From: Poriferisodalis sp965231925
GTDB lineage: Bacteria; Actinomycetota; Acidimicrobiia; Acidimicrobiales; Poriferisodalaceae
Length of the DNA: 64,000 nt
NCBI GenBank assembly: GCA_965231925.1
Contig: OZ246894.1
Coordinates: 62,001 to 126,000, forward strand
Direction: 5' to 3'
The notes below the pieces were generated by a model, which was given only the letters and a program-made list of their open reading frames with translations, was not told the DNA's origin and did no database searches. Of this stretch, positions 39,228 through 48,198 are shown piece after piece (within the stretch, counting starts at the first letter, position 1; the number at the start of each line of letters is the position of its first letter). Position numbers and translations under genes: made by a program.

Positions 39228-40646
39228 GTGAACGCACGTCAGCACCGCCGCCGGTTCGCGCGCCTGGGGGCCTTGATCCTGCTGCTGAGTGCGGTGATGG
39301 GCTTGGCTGCCGCTCCGGCGTCTGCTCACGATGAGTCGGGCCCCGACTCACATGAGTCCGATACCCCCCAGATTGTCGGCGAAGAGCGTCCGCGGATGAT
39401 CGTGGTGGTGGAAGTCAGCGGGCTCATTGATCCGATCATGGCGTCGTACATCAAGCGACAGATCGTTTCCGCGTCGGGTCTCCACGCGATCGGCGTGGTG
39501 CTCCAGATCGACAGCGCAGGCAGCACCCTCGACGACGACGAGCTGGTCGAATTGGCAGACAACGTGCGCCTCGCGCACCTGCCGGTAGGCGTCTGGGTCG
39601 GCCCCAGCGGGGCGCAGGCGCTGGGAGGCGCCGCCCACTTGGTCACCTCGGCCGACTTCGCCGCGATCGCTCCGGGAGGGCGCATCGGCGATTTCACGGC
39701 GGTCCAGGGTCTCGTTCATGCTCACGGCACGGGCACCGGCGATGTCCACAGCCACGACGGCGATGGACTCCACTCAGGCTCGAGCGTCCGGTACTTCGAC
39801 GCCGACACCGCCATGGGTGCAGGTTTGACCCACAGTTCGGCACCGGTGATCGGCGAGTTCCTGTTCGCCATGTCCGACGAGGGCCACCTGCCGCCGATCG
39901 GGCAGAACGTGACCGGTGACGACGGCGTGGTCCGGCGGGCGCCCGCAGACGATGTGGTGGTCTCGTTCGTGAAGCTGCCGCTGCTCGACGGTCTGTTCCA
40001 CACCGCTGCCAGCCCTGCGGTCGCCTACTTGCTGCTGCTCTGTGGGCTGTCGCTGCTGCTGCTCGACTTCTACACCGGCGGCATCGGCATCGCCGCACTC
40101 GTCGCAGTGGCGTGCGGGCTGCTTGCCGCGTTCGGCTTGGGGACGCTGGACATCCGCCCGTGGGCGCTGGCGCTGCTCATCGCCGGCTTCGTGGCCTTCG
40201 CGGTGGACATCCAGACGGGTGTGCCGCGCTTTTGGACCCTGGTGGGCGGCGTGGCAGTGCTCGTCGGGTCGCTGACGCTGTTCGGTCAGCACTCGATGAG
40301 CTGGATTCCCTTGCTCGTCGGGCTTGTCGGCGTCGCCGTGTACGTGCTTTCGGGATTGCCTTCGCTGGTGCGGACCCGCTACGGCACCGCCACGGTGGGT
40401 CGGGAGTGGCTGATCGGGGTCGAGGGGCACGCGGTGACCGACATCGATCCCGACGGAACTGTCGAAGTCCATGGCGCCCGGTGGCGGGCGAGGGTGAACC
40501 GTTTCACGCCCTTGCAAGCGGGCGAACCGTTGCGTGTCAGCGGCCTGATCGGGGTTGTGCTGGAGGTGGAGCCGCTCGAAGGCGCGGCCGTGGACTACCG
40601 CGAGATGAGACGAAAACGGGACGATGCGACGGTTTCCGAAACCTAA
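39228..40646 (+). CDS. NfeD-like membrane protein, protease site degenerate
   Basis: 472 residues. Signal peptide ('LGALILLLSAVMGLAAAPASA'), a ClpP/crotonase-type periplasmic domain, four membrane helices and a C-terminal NfeD OB-fold ('GTATVGREWLIGVEGHAV...GLIGVVLEVEPLEG'). Members of this family are membrane serine proteases that act on stomatin-like partners. The usual nucleophile motif A-S-A-G reads 'ALGGAAH' here, so the catalytic Ser appears replaced by Gly and the protein is probably not an active protease. A His-rich insert ('HAHGTGTGDVHSHDGDGLH') may bind metal. GTG 39228. Confidence 0.85.
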   Translation: MNARQHRRRFARLGALILLLSAVMGLAAAPASAHDESGPDSHESDTPQIVGEERPRMIVVVEVSGLIDPIMASYIKRQIVSASGLHAIGVVLQIDSAGSTLDDDELVELADNVRLAHLPVGVWVGPSGAQALGGAAHLVTSADFAAIAPGGRIGDFTAVQGLVHAHGTGTGDVHSHDGDGLHSGSSVRYFDADTAMGAGLTHSSAPVIGEFLFAMSDEGHLPPIGQNVTGDDGVVRRAPADDVVVSFVKLPLLDGLFHTAASPAVAYLLLLCGLSLLLLDFYTGGIGIAALVAVACGLLAAFGLGTLDIRPWALALLIAGFVAFAVDIQTGVPRFWTLVGGVAVLVGSLTLFGQHSMSWIPLLVGLVGVAVYVLSGLPSLVRTRYGTATVGREWLIGVEGHAVTDIDPDGTVEVHGARWRARVNRFTPLQAGEPLRVSGLIGVVLEVEPLEGAAVDYREMRRKRDDATVSET

Positions 40647-40664
40647 TGAGGTTTCGTTTACCTC

Positions 40665-40693
40665 TTGTCAAGCGAATTCTCGTGTTCTAGGGT
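40665..40693 (+). promoter_or_regulatory. Promoter of the first whiB gene
   Basis: TTGTCA (40665-40670), a 17-bp spacer and TAGGGT (40688-40693), a good match to the housekeeping sigma consensus (TTGACA/TANNNT). It lies 22 bp before the whiB ATG; AAGGGGGGA at 40704-40712 is the ribosome-binding site. Confidence 0.6.
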
Positions 40694-40715
40694 CCCCTCC
40701 GACAAGGGGGGACAT

Positions 40716-40982
40716 ATGAGCGCTTTGCTGGTCGAGGAGTGGCAGGACAGGGCAGCTTGTCGAGGACCTCAGGCGGCGGTGTTCTTCCCGCCGCCCCGCA
40801 CAGAGCGGCGTGACGAGAAGGCTGAGCGCGAGGCGCGGGCGAAGGCAATTTGCGGCCAGTGCTCGGTCATCGGCGACTGTCTCGATCATGCGCTGGACGT
40901 CGGCGAGGCGCATGGCATCTGGGGCGGGCGCAACGAGATCGAGCGGCGCAACATGCTGCTCGTTCGCACCGAAGCCAGCTAG
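40716..40982 (+). CDS. WhiB-family iron-sulfur regulator (1)
   Basis: 88 residues. The four cluster ligands are present: Cys in 'RAACRG' and the trio in 'CGQCSVIGDC', followed by the turn 'GIWGGR' and a basic tail. Wbl proteins carry a [4Fe-4S] cluster and work with the primary sigma factor to control stress, division or redox genes. ATG 40716, strong ribosome-binding site. It converges on selB with a six-base gap. Which Wbl subclass is uncertain. Confidence 0.93.
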   Translation: MSALLVEEWQDRAACRGPQAAVFFPPPRTERRDEKAEREARAKAICGQCSVIGDCLDHALDVGEAHGIWGGRNEIERRNMLLVRTEAS

Positions 40983-40987
40983 CGCCC

Positions 40988-42712
40988 TCACTGCTGAACC
41001 GGGGGCAGCCTCGGTCCGGCGATGCGTAGATCTCCCCGCCGCCGCGTCACGCCCGTCCGGTCCAGGTGGCCCACCAGCGGCAGCGCGTACTTCCGGGTGG
41101 TGCCGAGCTCCTCGCGAATCTCCGCGACGGTGACGCCGTCTGGCTGAGCACCGAGCAGGCCCGCGATCCGCACGGCTGCCGCCTCGACAGCGGAAGCCGC
41201 AAACCAGATCCCGTCTGCATGCACGAGGTCGCCCCGAGCTTGCAGCGCCAGGAGCTCGCGCTGGGTGACGCCGCTCACCGCAGGCGGCGAGAAGGGCGAC
41301 GCCGCCAGCTCGGCGATGACCGGATGGTCGGCGAGAACGTCGGCTGCGTCGGCGCGCCGGGCCCGGCCGGTCTCGATCACGACGCCGTCGAGCGTGTCCA
41401 TCGCGAGCCGCTGCCGTTCGTCGAGCGCAGCTAGGTCGAGACCGAGCGGTCCGGCACGCTCGATCTGATCACGAAGGTCGTCCACCAGCGCCTCGGCCAG
41501 TTCTGGCGGCGCCACCCAGTCGCCGAGCACCGGTTCGGGGCGTTCGCCGGTCAGCCGCTCGAGCTGGGCCGCTTCAACCCACCCGCGCTCGGCGATCATG
41601 CGTTCAAGGCGGGTGTCGGGCTTGGCGACCGAAGCCCGCAATTGCGGGTCGGGATCCAGCACGGTGCCGCCGCCGACGGTCTGCCCCCGGCCGAAGTCCC
41701 GCAGCACGAAGCGGTCTCCCATCACGAGCGGCAGCGCCACCGGCAGGTGCAGCCGGGCATAGCCGGTCTGCCCGGGAGCGATGCGCTCGGGCCCCAGCAC
41801 CCGAAGCCGCACCGGCCACTCGCCCGATCCGAGGTACAGGGCGTAGGCGCCCCGCCGAGTCACATCACTGCCGAGGGTGGCGAGCACCGTCAGGTCGACG
41901 TCGATGCTGCGGGTGTGGTGCCACTGGTCGCGCCGCACCAGCGCGATGCCGCGTCCCAGATCATCGGCATCGACACCGGTGAGATTGAGCGCGACACGGT
42001 GACCCGGCCCAATCCGCTCGACTGCCGCGCCTTGGGTCTGGATGGCCCGCACCCGCGCCGCCCGGCCTCCTGGTGCAGTCGCCAGCTCGTCGCCGGCCGC
42101 AACACTGCCGCCCGCGAGCGTGCCGGTCACGATCCGGCCCGCGCCGGTGGCGGCGAACGACCGGTCGATCCACAAGCGAGGCCGGTCACGGTCGGCCGCG
42201 GTGGGCGTGGCAGCGCACAGGTCATCGAGCGCGCCCCGCAGCTCGTCCAGCCCAGTGCCGTCGATCGCATCGGTGGCGACGACCGGTGCATGCGCGAGGA
42301 ACGTGCCCTCGACATGCTCGGCGACGTCCAGCCGGGCCAGATCGGCCAGTTCGTCATCGACGAGACCGATCTGGCTGAGCACCACCACGCCGTGGGAGAT
42401 GCCCAGCAGATCCAGGATCGCCAGGTGTTCGGCCGACTGCGGCTTCCAGCCCTCCGGCGCCGCCACGACGAACAGGGAGGCGTCCACCGCCCCCACGCCG
42501 GCCAGCATGTTCTTCACGAAGCGGATGTGGCCGGGGACATCCACGAAGCTGACCTGCCGGCCCGACGGCAAGGTGCAGAACGCGAAGCCGAGGTCGATGG
42601 TGAGCCCGCGCGCCTTCTCCTCTGCGAGCCGGTCGGGATCGGTGCCGGTGAGCGCACGCACCAGTGTCGACTTGCCGTGATCCACGTGCCCTGCGGTGCC
42701 AACGATGTGCAC
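40988..42712 (-). CDS. selB: Selenocysteine-specific elongation factor
   Basis: 574 residues. GTPase domain at the N-terminus: 'GTAGHVDHGKSTLVRALTG' (G1), 'KARGLTIDLGFAF' (G2), 'FVDVPGHIRFVKNML' (G3). EF-Tu-like domains 2 and 3 follow, then C-terminal winged helices ('SGVTQRELLALQARGDLV', 'VTVAEIREELGTTRKYALPLVGHLDRTGV') that bind the SECIS hairpin in mRNA. SelB brings Sec-tRNA to UGA. GTG 42712. It follows selA with a 38-bp gap in an mrp-selA-selB order. Confidence 0.96.
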   Translation of the reverse strand: MHIVGTAGHVDHGKSTLVRALTGTDPDRLAEEKARGLTIDLGFAFCTLPSGRQVSFVDVPGHIRFVKNMLAGVGAVDASLFVVAAPEGWKPQSAEHLAILDLLGISHGVVVLSQIGLVDDELADLARLDVAEHVEGTFLAHAPVVATDAIDGTGLDELRGALDDLCAATPTAADRDRPRLWIDRSFAATGAGRIVTGTLAGGSVAAGDELATAPGGRAARVRAIQTQGAAVERIGPGHRVALNLTGVDADDLGRGIALVRRDQWHHTRSIDVDLTVLATLGSDVTRRGAYALYLGSGEWPVRLRVLGPERIAPGQTGYARLHLPVALPLVMGDRFVLRDFGRGQTVGGGTVLDPDPQLRASVAKPDTRLERMIAERGWVEAAQLERLTGERPEPVLGDWVAPPELAEALVDDLRDQIERAGPLGLDLAALDERQRLAMDTLDGVVIETGRARRADAADVLADHPVIAELAASPFSPPAVSGVTQRELLALQARGDLVHADGIWFAASAVEAAAVRIAGLLGAQPDGVTVAEIREELGTTRKYALPLVGHLDRTGVTRRRGDLRIAGPRLPPVQQ

Positions 42713-42750
42713 GCCGCCAGCATGCCCTGCGCGGAGTGCAGCGATGTGGC

Positions 42751-44034
42751 CTACTCGCTCAGCGCGCGGCGGACGGCGGCGGCTACCACGGCGTCGTCGG
42801 CGGGGTCGACGGTGCGCAGGTCGATCACGGTGGTCTGCTCGTTGACCCGGGCGACAACCGGCGGGTCGTTCGCCCGCAGTGCCGCTGCGTAGTCGCCGTC
42901 GAGCTCGATGCCGGCGGAGGGGATCTCCTGGCCGGGCAACGACCCGGCGCCGGCCAGAGCGCTCGTGCGCGCCGGCCGTCCGACACCGAGCGCCGCGGCG
43001 CGCTCGTCCAGCTCGTCGATGGGCACCTGGGCCATCCGCCAAAAAGGGATCGCATCGGCATCGCGCCGCAGGTAGGCCAGCGCCACCGACTGCAACGCGT
43101 CGAGCACCAGCGACCCGGGCCGGAAGGCCCGCATCAACGGGTGGGCAGCACAGGCGGAGATCAAGTCGGCCCGACCGCAGATGATCCCGGCCTGAGGTCC
43201 GCCCATCAGCTTGTCGCCGGAGAACGTCACCAGCGCAGCACCCGCAGCGAGCGTCTGGCGGGCACCCGGCTCGCCGGCCAGCCAGTCCGGCCGCGCCCCC
43301 AACCACGGGCACCGCTCGTCGAGCAGGCCCGATCCCAGGTCTGACACCACCGGCGGCCCGATCTTGGCAAGGTCGGCCACAGCGGCTTCCTCGGTAAACC
43401 CGGTGATGCGGTAGTTGGACGGATGCACTTTCAGCAGCAGCGCGATGTCGTCACGCTCGGCGGCGGCTCGGTAGTCGCCAGCCCGGGTGCGGTTGGTGGT
43501 GCCCACCTCCACAAGCCGCGCGCCCGACTGCTCCATTACCTCAGGAACCCGGAAACCGCCCCCGATCTCCACCAGTTCGCCCCGAGACACGGCCACCCCG
43601 CGGTCACGAGCCAGCGCCGCCAGCACCAGCGTCACCGCAGCAGCGCAGTTGTTGACGACCAGGGCCGCTTCAGCACCGGTCAGCGTCGCCAGCAGCAACG
43701 AGGCATGCGAAGTACGCGACCCGCGCCGCCCTGAAGCCAGATCGAATTCCAGATTGGTGAACCGCACCGGACCGTCGGCGCCGGCTTCCAGCCCCAGCGG
43801 AGCCCGACTGTAATGACGGCCGAGCGGAGCTCGGCCCAAATTCGTGTGCAGCAGTACGCCCGTGGCATTGACAGCCGGCCCCAGCAGGCTCCGCCGCAAC
43901 CGGTGCGCCTCATCAACCGCCGAGTCGGGGTCCCCAGCCGCAATAGCCGCCCGCGCAGCAATGACCAGCAAAGGATGCGGCAAACCCACGTCCGCGATCC
44001 GAAGCGCCAAATCGTTCACCGACGGCGGCCGCAT
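42751..44034 (-). CDS. selA: L-seryl-tRNA(Sec) selenium transferase
   Basis: 427 residues (ATG 44034; a GTG-start frame to 44067 is possible). PLP enzyme converting Ser-tRNA(Sec) to Sec-tRNA(Sec) with selenophosphate. Motifs: 'NATGVLLHTNLGRAPL', 'RRGSRTSHASLLLATLTGAEAALVVNN', and the PLP Lys in 'TFSGDKLMGGPQAG'. Selenophosphate synthetase (selD) is not in the window. With selB and the tRNA-Sec gene at 55.7 kb the insertion apparatus is otherwise complete. Confidence 0.96.
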   Translation of the reverse strand: MRPPSVNDLALRIADVGLPHPLLVIAARAAIAAGDPDSAVDEAHRLRRSLLGPAVNATGVLLHTNLGRAPLGRHYSRAPLGLEAGADGPVRFTNLEFDLASGRRGSRTSHASLLLATLTGAEAALVVNNCAAAVTLVLAALARDRGVAVSRGELVEIGGGFRVPEVMEQSGARLVEVGTTNRTRAGDYRAAAERDDIALLLKVHPSNYRITGFTEEAAVADLAKIGPPVVSDLGSGLLDERCPWLGARPDWLAGEPGARQTLAAGAALVTFSGDKLMGGPQAGIICGRADLISACAAHPLMRAFRPGSLVLDALQSVALAYLRRDADAIPFWRMAQVPIDELDERAAALGVGRPARTSALAGAGSLPGQEIPSAGIELDGDYAAALRANDPPVVARVNEQTTVIDLRTVDPADDAVVAAAVRRALSE

Positions 44035-44079
44035 CGCCCGGACACTACCGCCACCCCCTCCGCTCACCCTGGGCGAGAA

Positions 44080-45270
44080 CTACCGGCGAGCGCTGAACGT
44101 GACAGGAATAGGCCCGTCCATCCGAGCAGTGCAACTCCCCATATCCACCGGCGGGCAAAACTCAGAAACCAGCAGCTCGGTGATCCGCTCGAACACCACA
44201 GCAGCAGCCCCACCCGCGCCACCACCAGTAACGGGCTCGCCAGCATCACCACCAGCAGACACCGCAGGTTCCAGCGGAATCGAGCCCAGCAGCGGCACAC
44301 CCAGGTCGGTGGCCAAACGCTCCCCGCCGCCCTCGCCGAAGAACGACCAGCGCTGCCCGTCGGGCGCCTCGAATGGACCCATGTTCTCCACGACGCCCAC
44401 GATCGGCATATGGCTGCGGCGCGCCATGTCAGCCACGCGCACCGCCACCTTCTGGGCGCTGAGCGCCGGGGTGGTTACCACCAGCATCTCGGCCTGAGGC
44501 AGCAGCCGAGCGAGCGCCATCTGCACGTCGCCGGTGCCGGGGGGCATGTCGATGAGCAGGTAGTCCATCTCGCCCCAGTCCACGTCGTGCAGGAACTGCT
44601 CGACGGCCTTGGCGAGCATGAGTCCCCGCCACATCAGGGCGGTTTCCTCGGTCTCCACCAGCAGCCCGGTCGACACGACCTTCAGCAGGCCGTCGCCGGC
44701 AGCGAGCTCGTCGGGCACGATCTTGCCCCGCTCCTCGCCCTCGCCGGGAGGTCGGGCGCCGAGGCGACCCTCCAAGCCGAGCATGCGGGGAATGCTGAAT
44801 CCCCAGATGTCTGCGTCCAGCACGCCCACGACGAAGCCGCGTGCGGCCAGCGCTGCCGCCAGGTTCACGGTCACCGACGACTTGCCCACGCCGCCCTTGC
44901 CTGAGGCCACTGCCAGCACGCGGGTGCTGGCGTGCACCTGCGTCGGCGCAGCGTTGTCGCGCGCGGTGCGGCGGGCACGCTCCATCACCCGGGCCTTCTC
45001 TGCAGCGTTCAGCTCGTCCCAGTGCAGCCGCACCTGCTCGATGCCTGCCAGACCGGCGACCCGCGTCTCGCAATCTCGCTTGATGGTGGCGCGCAGCGGG
45101 CAGCCGGCGGTGGTCAAGGCCACGGTCACGTGCCCGGTGGTGCCTTCGCGGTAGGCGTTGCGCACCATGCCCAGGTCGACGATGTTGTCGCCCAGTTCAG
45201 GGTCCATGACGCCGCGCAGGATCGAGATCATCGCCTCGTCATTGACGCGGGCATCGGTGGACGCGCTCAC
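44080..45270 (-). CDS. mrp: Mrp/NBP35-type Fe-S carrier ATPase
   Basis: 396 residues. N-terminal MIP18/DUF59 domain ('ISILRGVMDPELGDNIVDLGMV', with Cys in 'TTAGCPLR') then a deviant Walker A P-loop 'VASGKGGVGKSSVTVNLA' and 'LIDMPPGTGDVQMAL'. Mrp proteins bind and deliver Fe-S clusters. The C-x-x-C near the end of many members is replaced by a single 'FCPPVD' Cys and a Gly/Ala-rich tract. GTG 45270; divergent from the HesB gene 175 bp away, which fits a shared Fe-S role. Confidence 0.92.
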   Translation of the reverse strand: MSASTDARVNDEAMISILRGVMDPELGDNIVDLGMVRNAYREGTTGHVTVALTTAGCPLRATIKRDCETRVAGLAGIEQVRLHWDELNAAEKARVMERARRTARDNAAPTQVHASTRVLAVASGKGGVGKSSVTVNLAAALAARGFVVGVLDADIWGFSIPRMLGLEGRLGARPPGEGEERGKIVPDELAAGDGLLKVVSTGLLVETEETALMWRGLMLAKAVEQFLHDVDWGEMDYLLIDMPPGTGDVQMALARLLPQAEMLVVTTPALSAQKVAVRVADMARRSHMPIVGVVENMGPFEAPDGQRWSFFGEGGGERLATDLGVPLLGSIPLEPAVSAGGDAGEPVTGGGAGGAAAVVFERITELLVSEFCPPVDMGSCTARMDGPIPVTFSARR

Positions 45271-45445
45271 GGAACGCAGGGTAATGGCGATGTGCGCAGG
45301 CCCACCGGTCGGGAGCTGCGCCAGCCCGGGTGCGGCGGTTAGCGGGCAGCACACGTTGCGTGGCCGACCTGTGCAATCACGTGCTGTGGCACTAGCATCG
45401 GTCACGGAACATTCGCCCACTGGGACTGATTCGGGAGTCGCTGCT

Positions 45446-45781
45446 GTGATCACCCTCACCGATACCGCCGCTGACAAGGTCCACGAGCTCATCGCCGAGG
45501 AGTTGTCCGAGGTCGGAGGCGAGCAGGAACTGGCACTGCGGGTCGCAGTGCGCCCGGGTGGCTGCTCGGGTTTCAGCTACGAGATGTTCTTCGATTCCGA
45601 AGTGGCCAACGACGACATGTCGAAGGCCTACGGCGACATCAAGGTCGTGTCAGATCCGATGAGCGCCCAGTTGCTCGAAGGCGCCACGCTCGACTTCACC
45701 GACGGCTTGATGGGATCAGGCTTCGCCATCGACAATCCCAACGCGCAGCGCACCTGCGGCTGCGGCAACTCGTTCAGCTGA
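45446..45781 (+). CDS. HesB/IscA/ErpA-type Fe-S carrier
   Basis: 111 residues of the A-type carrier family. The three ligand cysteines are present: 'RPGGCSGFSYEM' and 'QRTCGCGNSFS'. It receives a cluster from the scaffold and passes it to apo-proteins. GTG 45446. The gap to mrp holds both promoters. Fe-S clients nearby include the WhiB proteins and the [2Fe-2S] hydroxylase fusion that follows 58 bp downstream. Confidence 0.93.
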   Translation: MITLTDTAADKVHELIAEELSEVGGEQELALRVAVRPGGCSGFSYEMFFDSEVANDDMSKAYGDIKVVSDPMSAQLLEGATLDFTDGLMGSGFAIDNPNAQRTCGCGNSFS

Positions 45782-45839
45782 GCCGCACTGGTCCCGACCT
45801 CAGCCTGACGCGCCGCTTGGCGCGGGCTCGGCTGGCGAC

Positions 45840-47495
45840 GTGCAGGCCTCCACTCTCCGTTTTGACCTCGACGGCCGCGCCGTCGAGGTGCCCGACGACG
45901 GCGACACCCTGCTCGGCGTGCTGCGCGACCGCATCGGCATCGAAGCGGTGCTCGACGGCTGCAGCCCCCAAGGGCAGTGCGGCTGCTGCACGGTGCTGGT
46001 CGACGACGAGCCCCGCGTGGCCTGCGTCACACCGGCAAGACGGGTAGCAGGCCGCCGGATCACCACCGCCGCCGGATTGAGCCCCGACGAGCAACAACGC
46101 TGGTCCGAGGCCTTTTTGGCATGCGGCGCCACCCAGTGCGGCTTCTGCACGCCGGGAATTGTCTGCCGATTCGTCGGCCACGAGCGCCGTGGAGCCGACT
46201 TGTCAGACCGAACCACGGTCGACAGAGCACTCGCGGCACACCTCTGCCGCTGCACCGGTTGGCAGACGATCCGCGAAGCGGCCGCCCACACCGCAGCGGC
46301 ACTCACCGCACGAGCGGGCGACCCGCCCGAGCGTCACCGCGCCACCGCTGCCCCGACAACGGTGTCGCCCGCCGAAGTCCCCGAGCGCGACCCCGAAGCG
46401 GCGGCACGCCGCGCCAGCATCGAGACCGGCGGACCCCAACAATCAGTGCCCGCAAGTGTGCTCGGCGACATCGACTTCGGAGCCGACGGCGCACCCAACG
46501 GCACGCTCACCGCCGTCGCCGGCCCAGCCGGCGAATGGCACGCCGCCGAAACCTTGGCCCAAGCCCGCCAACAAGCCGGCAAGGTGCAAGGCCGCCGCAC
46601 CACGCTCGAACCGGCCCCGCCGATCGACATAGCGGAACCGCCAGAGGGCACCCAGTGGGCCATCCGCCTCGCGACCTGCTGGACCGAGCCCGGCTACCTC
46701 GAAACCGACGCCGCCTGGTGCGAACCCGACGGCGAGCCGTCGGACCCGTTGGCCAACGGAGGAGCGTTCGGCGGCAAAGCTGAGTCACCGGTCCGCGACG
46801 AAGCGAGACATCTGGCCGACGAGATCGGCCAACCAGTCCGTGTGCTGTGGTCACGAGAAGACGCAGTAAGGCGAGGCCCCAAACGCCCCCCGCTGGCCGT
46901 AGGCCTGCACGCCGATGGCACCGGAATCATCCGCATCGCCCGCACCCCAGGAGCAGCAGAAGTACTGCGAGCGGTACTGCCTGCAGCCGACATCGTCGAA
47001 GTCGACCTGCCAGGCCCACCCACCTCGACCGCCCTGCGCGCCGCCCCCTGGGCCGAAGCACAAATGCTCGCCGCAGCGCTGAACCGCTTACAAGCCGCCG
47101 ACCCGCCCGTCGAATCCACCGTCACAGTCGACGTCACCTCACCCGACGGCGCCGCGGCCCGCGCCACCGTCAGCCCGGACGGCATCAAGGTGCACATCGA
47201 CGCGGGCGACCCACTCGACGAGGTAACGCTGCGCAGCTACGTCATAGGCGCCAGCCATATGGCATGGAGCTGGGTCACGTCCGAATCACTGTCGGTTGAC
47301 GCCGAAGGCGAGATACAAGACCTGACGATCCGCAGCTTCGGCATAGCCCGCTCCGCCGACACCCCCCAAATAGAAGTCAAGATCGAACCCTCCCAACACC
47401 CACCAGTCCAAGCCGGGGAAGCAGTCTTCGCAGCAGTAGCAGCGGCCATCTGGCTCAGCCAAGGCACTCCACCCCAACTCCCCACCGGCCAATAG
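45840..47495 (+). CDS. Compact fusion of a [2Fe-2S] subunit and a shortened molybdopterin hydroxylase
   Basis: 551 residues. Residues 1-155 are a CoxS/XdhA-type small subunit with both clusters' ligands: 'DGCSPQGQCGCCTVLVD' and 'GFCTPGIVC...LCRCTG'. The rest resembles a stripped-down CoxL/XdhB-type large subunit: 'ANGGAFGGKAESPVRDEARHLADEIGQPVRVLWSRED' and a C-terminal block 'SFGIARSADTPQIEVKIEP', but large parts of the usual ~770-residue protein, including the N-terminal hammerhead region, are missing. Codon use is normal and the frame is intact, so it is not obviously a pseudogene. Activity and substrate unknown. GTG 45840. Confidence 0.75.
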   Translation: MQASTLRFDLDGRAVEVPDDGDTLLGVLRDRIGIEAVLDGCSPQGQCGCCTVLVDDEPRVACVTPARRVAGRRITTAAGLSPDEQQRWSEAFLACGATQCGFCTPGIVCRFVGHERRGADLSDRTTVDRALAAHLCRCTGWQTIREAAAHTAAALTARAGDPPERHRATAAPTTVSPAEVPERDPEAAARRASIETGGPQQSVPASVLGDIDFGADGAPNGTLTAVAGPAGEWHAAETLAQARQQAGKVQGRRTTLEPAPPIDIAEPPEGTQWAIRLATCWTEPGYLETDAAWCEPDGEPSDPLANGGAFGGKAESPVRDEARHLADEIGQPVRVLWSREDAVRRGPKRPPLAVGLHADGTGIIRIARTPGAAEVLRAVLPAADIVEVDLPGPPTSTALRAAPWAEAQMLAAALNRLQAADPPVESTVTVDVTSPDGAAARATVSPDGIKVHIDAGDPLDEVTLRSYVIGASHMAWSWVTSESLSVDAEGEIQDLTIRSFGIARSADTPQIEVKIEPSQHPPVQAGEAVFAAVAAAIWLSQGTPPQLPTGQ

Positions 47496-47521
47496 GTGCC
47501 GTAAGACGCACAGACCGACTA

Positions 47522-47643
47522 GGGGTGCGCAGGGGCGGCGTGCCCGCGCGCAGTTATGAAGCGCCCCCAAGTACACGGCGGTTGGGCACGAAGCGCTTCA
47601 TCTGTTTGAAGCACGGGTGCGCCGCCCCTGTGCATCCCGGGCG
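47522..47643. repeat. E-family long-hairpin element, copy E4
   Basis: Left arm 'ggggtgcgcaggggcggcgtgcc' pairs with right arm 'gtgcgccgcccctgtgcatccc'. The inner stem is a different sequence from E2/E3 (ATGAAGCGC/GCGCTTCAT) but pairs perfectly. Shared words 'gcgcagtt' and 'ctgtttgaagcacgggtgc', and the right end 'cccgggcg'. Starts 27 bp after the hydroxylase-fusion stop. Confidence 0.88.
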
Positions 47644-47710
47644 ACAACAAGGCCCCGCCCCTCTGCACCCCCGGGGCCGACACCCGTCATCGCGCTAGCG
47701 TCACCGAGCG

Positions 47711-48172
47711 ATGGCTGAACCAGCAATTGACAAGCTGCGGCGCCTAGTAGCCGCAGAAGACGGATTGTGCAGCTTTGTCTGCCTCGACAGCAGCGGAAGC
47801 CCGCACGTGTCGATCATCAACGCGGGGGTGATGGACAACCCCGTAACCGGCGAGACCAGCGTCGCGTGCGTTGTGCGAGCCAATGCCCGCAAGGCACGCC
47901 TGCTGCGTGACGACCCGCGTGCGGCAATCGCATTCCGCCACCGCTGGGACTGGGTCGCCGTTCACGGCAACGCCCAGCTCATCGGCCTCGACGATCCTGC
48001 GGACGGTTTCGACAACGACAACCTGCCCGAGCTGCTCCGCGAGGTATTCCGCTCGGCCGGCGGCGCCCACGAAGACTGGGACGAGTACGACCGGGTGATG
48101 GCACGCCAGCGGCGCCTCGCGATCTTCATCACACTCGACCACATCACGTCCAACGCCGGCAGCATCAGCTGA
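47711..48172 (+). CDS. PPOX-class flavin/F420-dependent protein
   Basis: 153 residues of the split-barrel pyridoxamine-phosphate-oxidase fold: 'SFVCLDSSGSPHVSIINAGVM', 'RKARLLRDDPRAAIAFRHR', 'WVAVHGNAQLIG'. In actinobacteria such short members usually use F420 (or FMN/heme) to reduce or oxidise small organics. ATG 47711. RidA follows 26 bp downstream in the same direction, so they may be an operon. Confidence 0.85.
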   Translation: MAEPAIDKLRRLVAAEDGLCSFVCLDSSGSPHVSIINAGVMDNPVTGETSVACVVRANARKARLLRDDPRAAIAFRHRWDWVAVHGNAQLIGLDDPADGFDNDNLPELLREVFRSAGGAHEDWDEYDRVMARQRRLAIFITLDHITSNAGSIS

Positions 48173-48198
48173 GCCCCCAAGCGCAGGAGAGCACCCCC

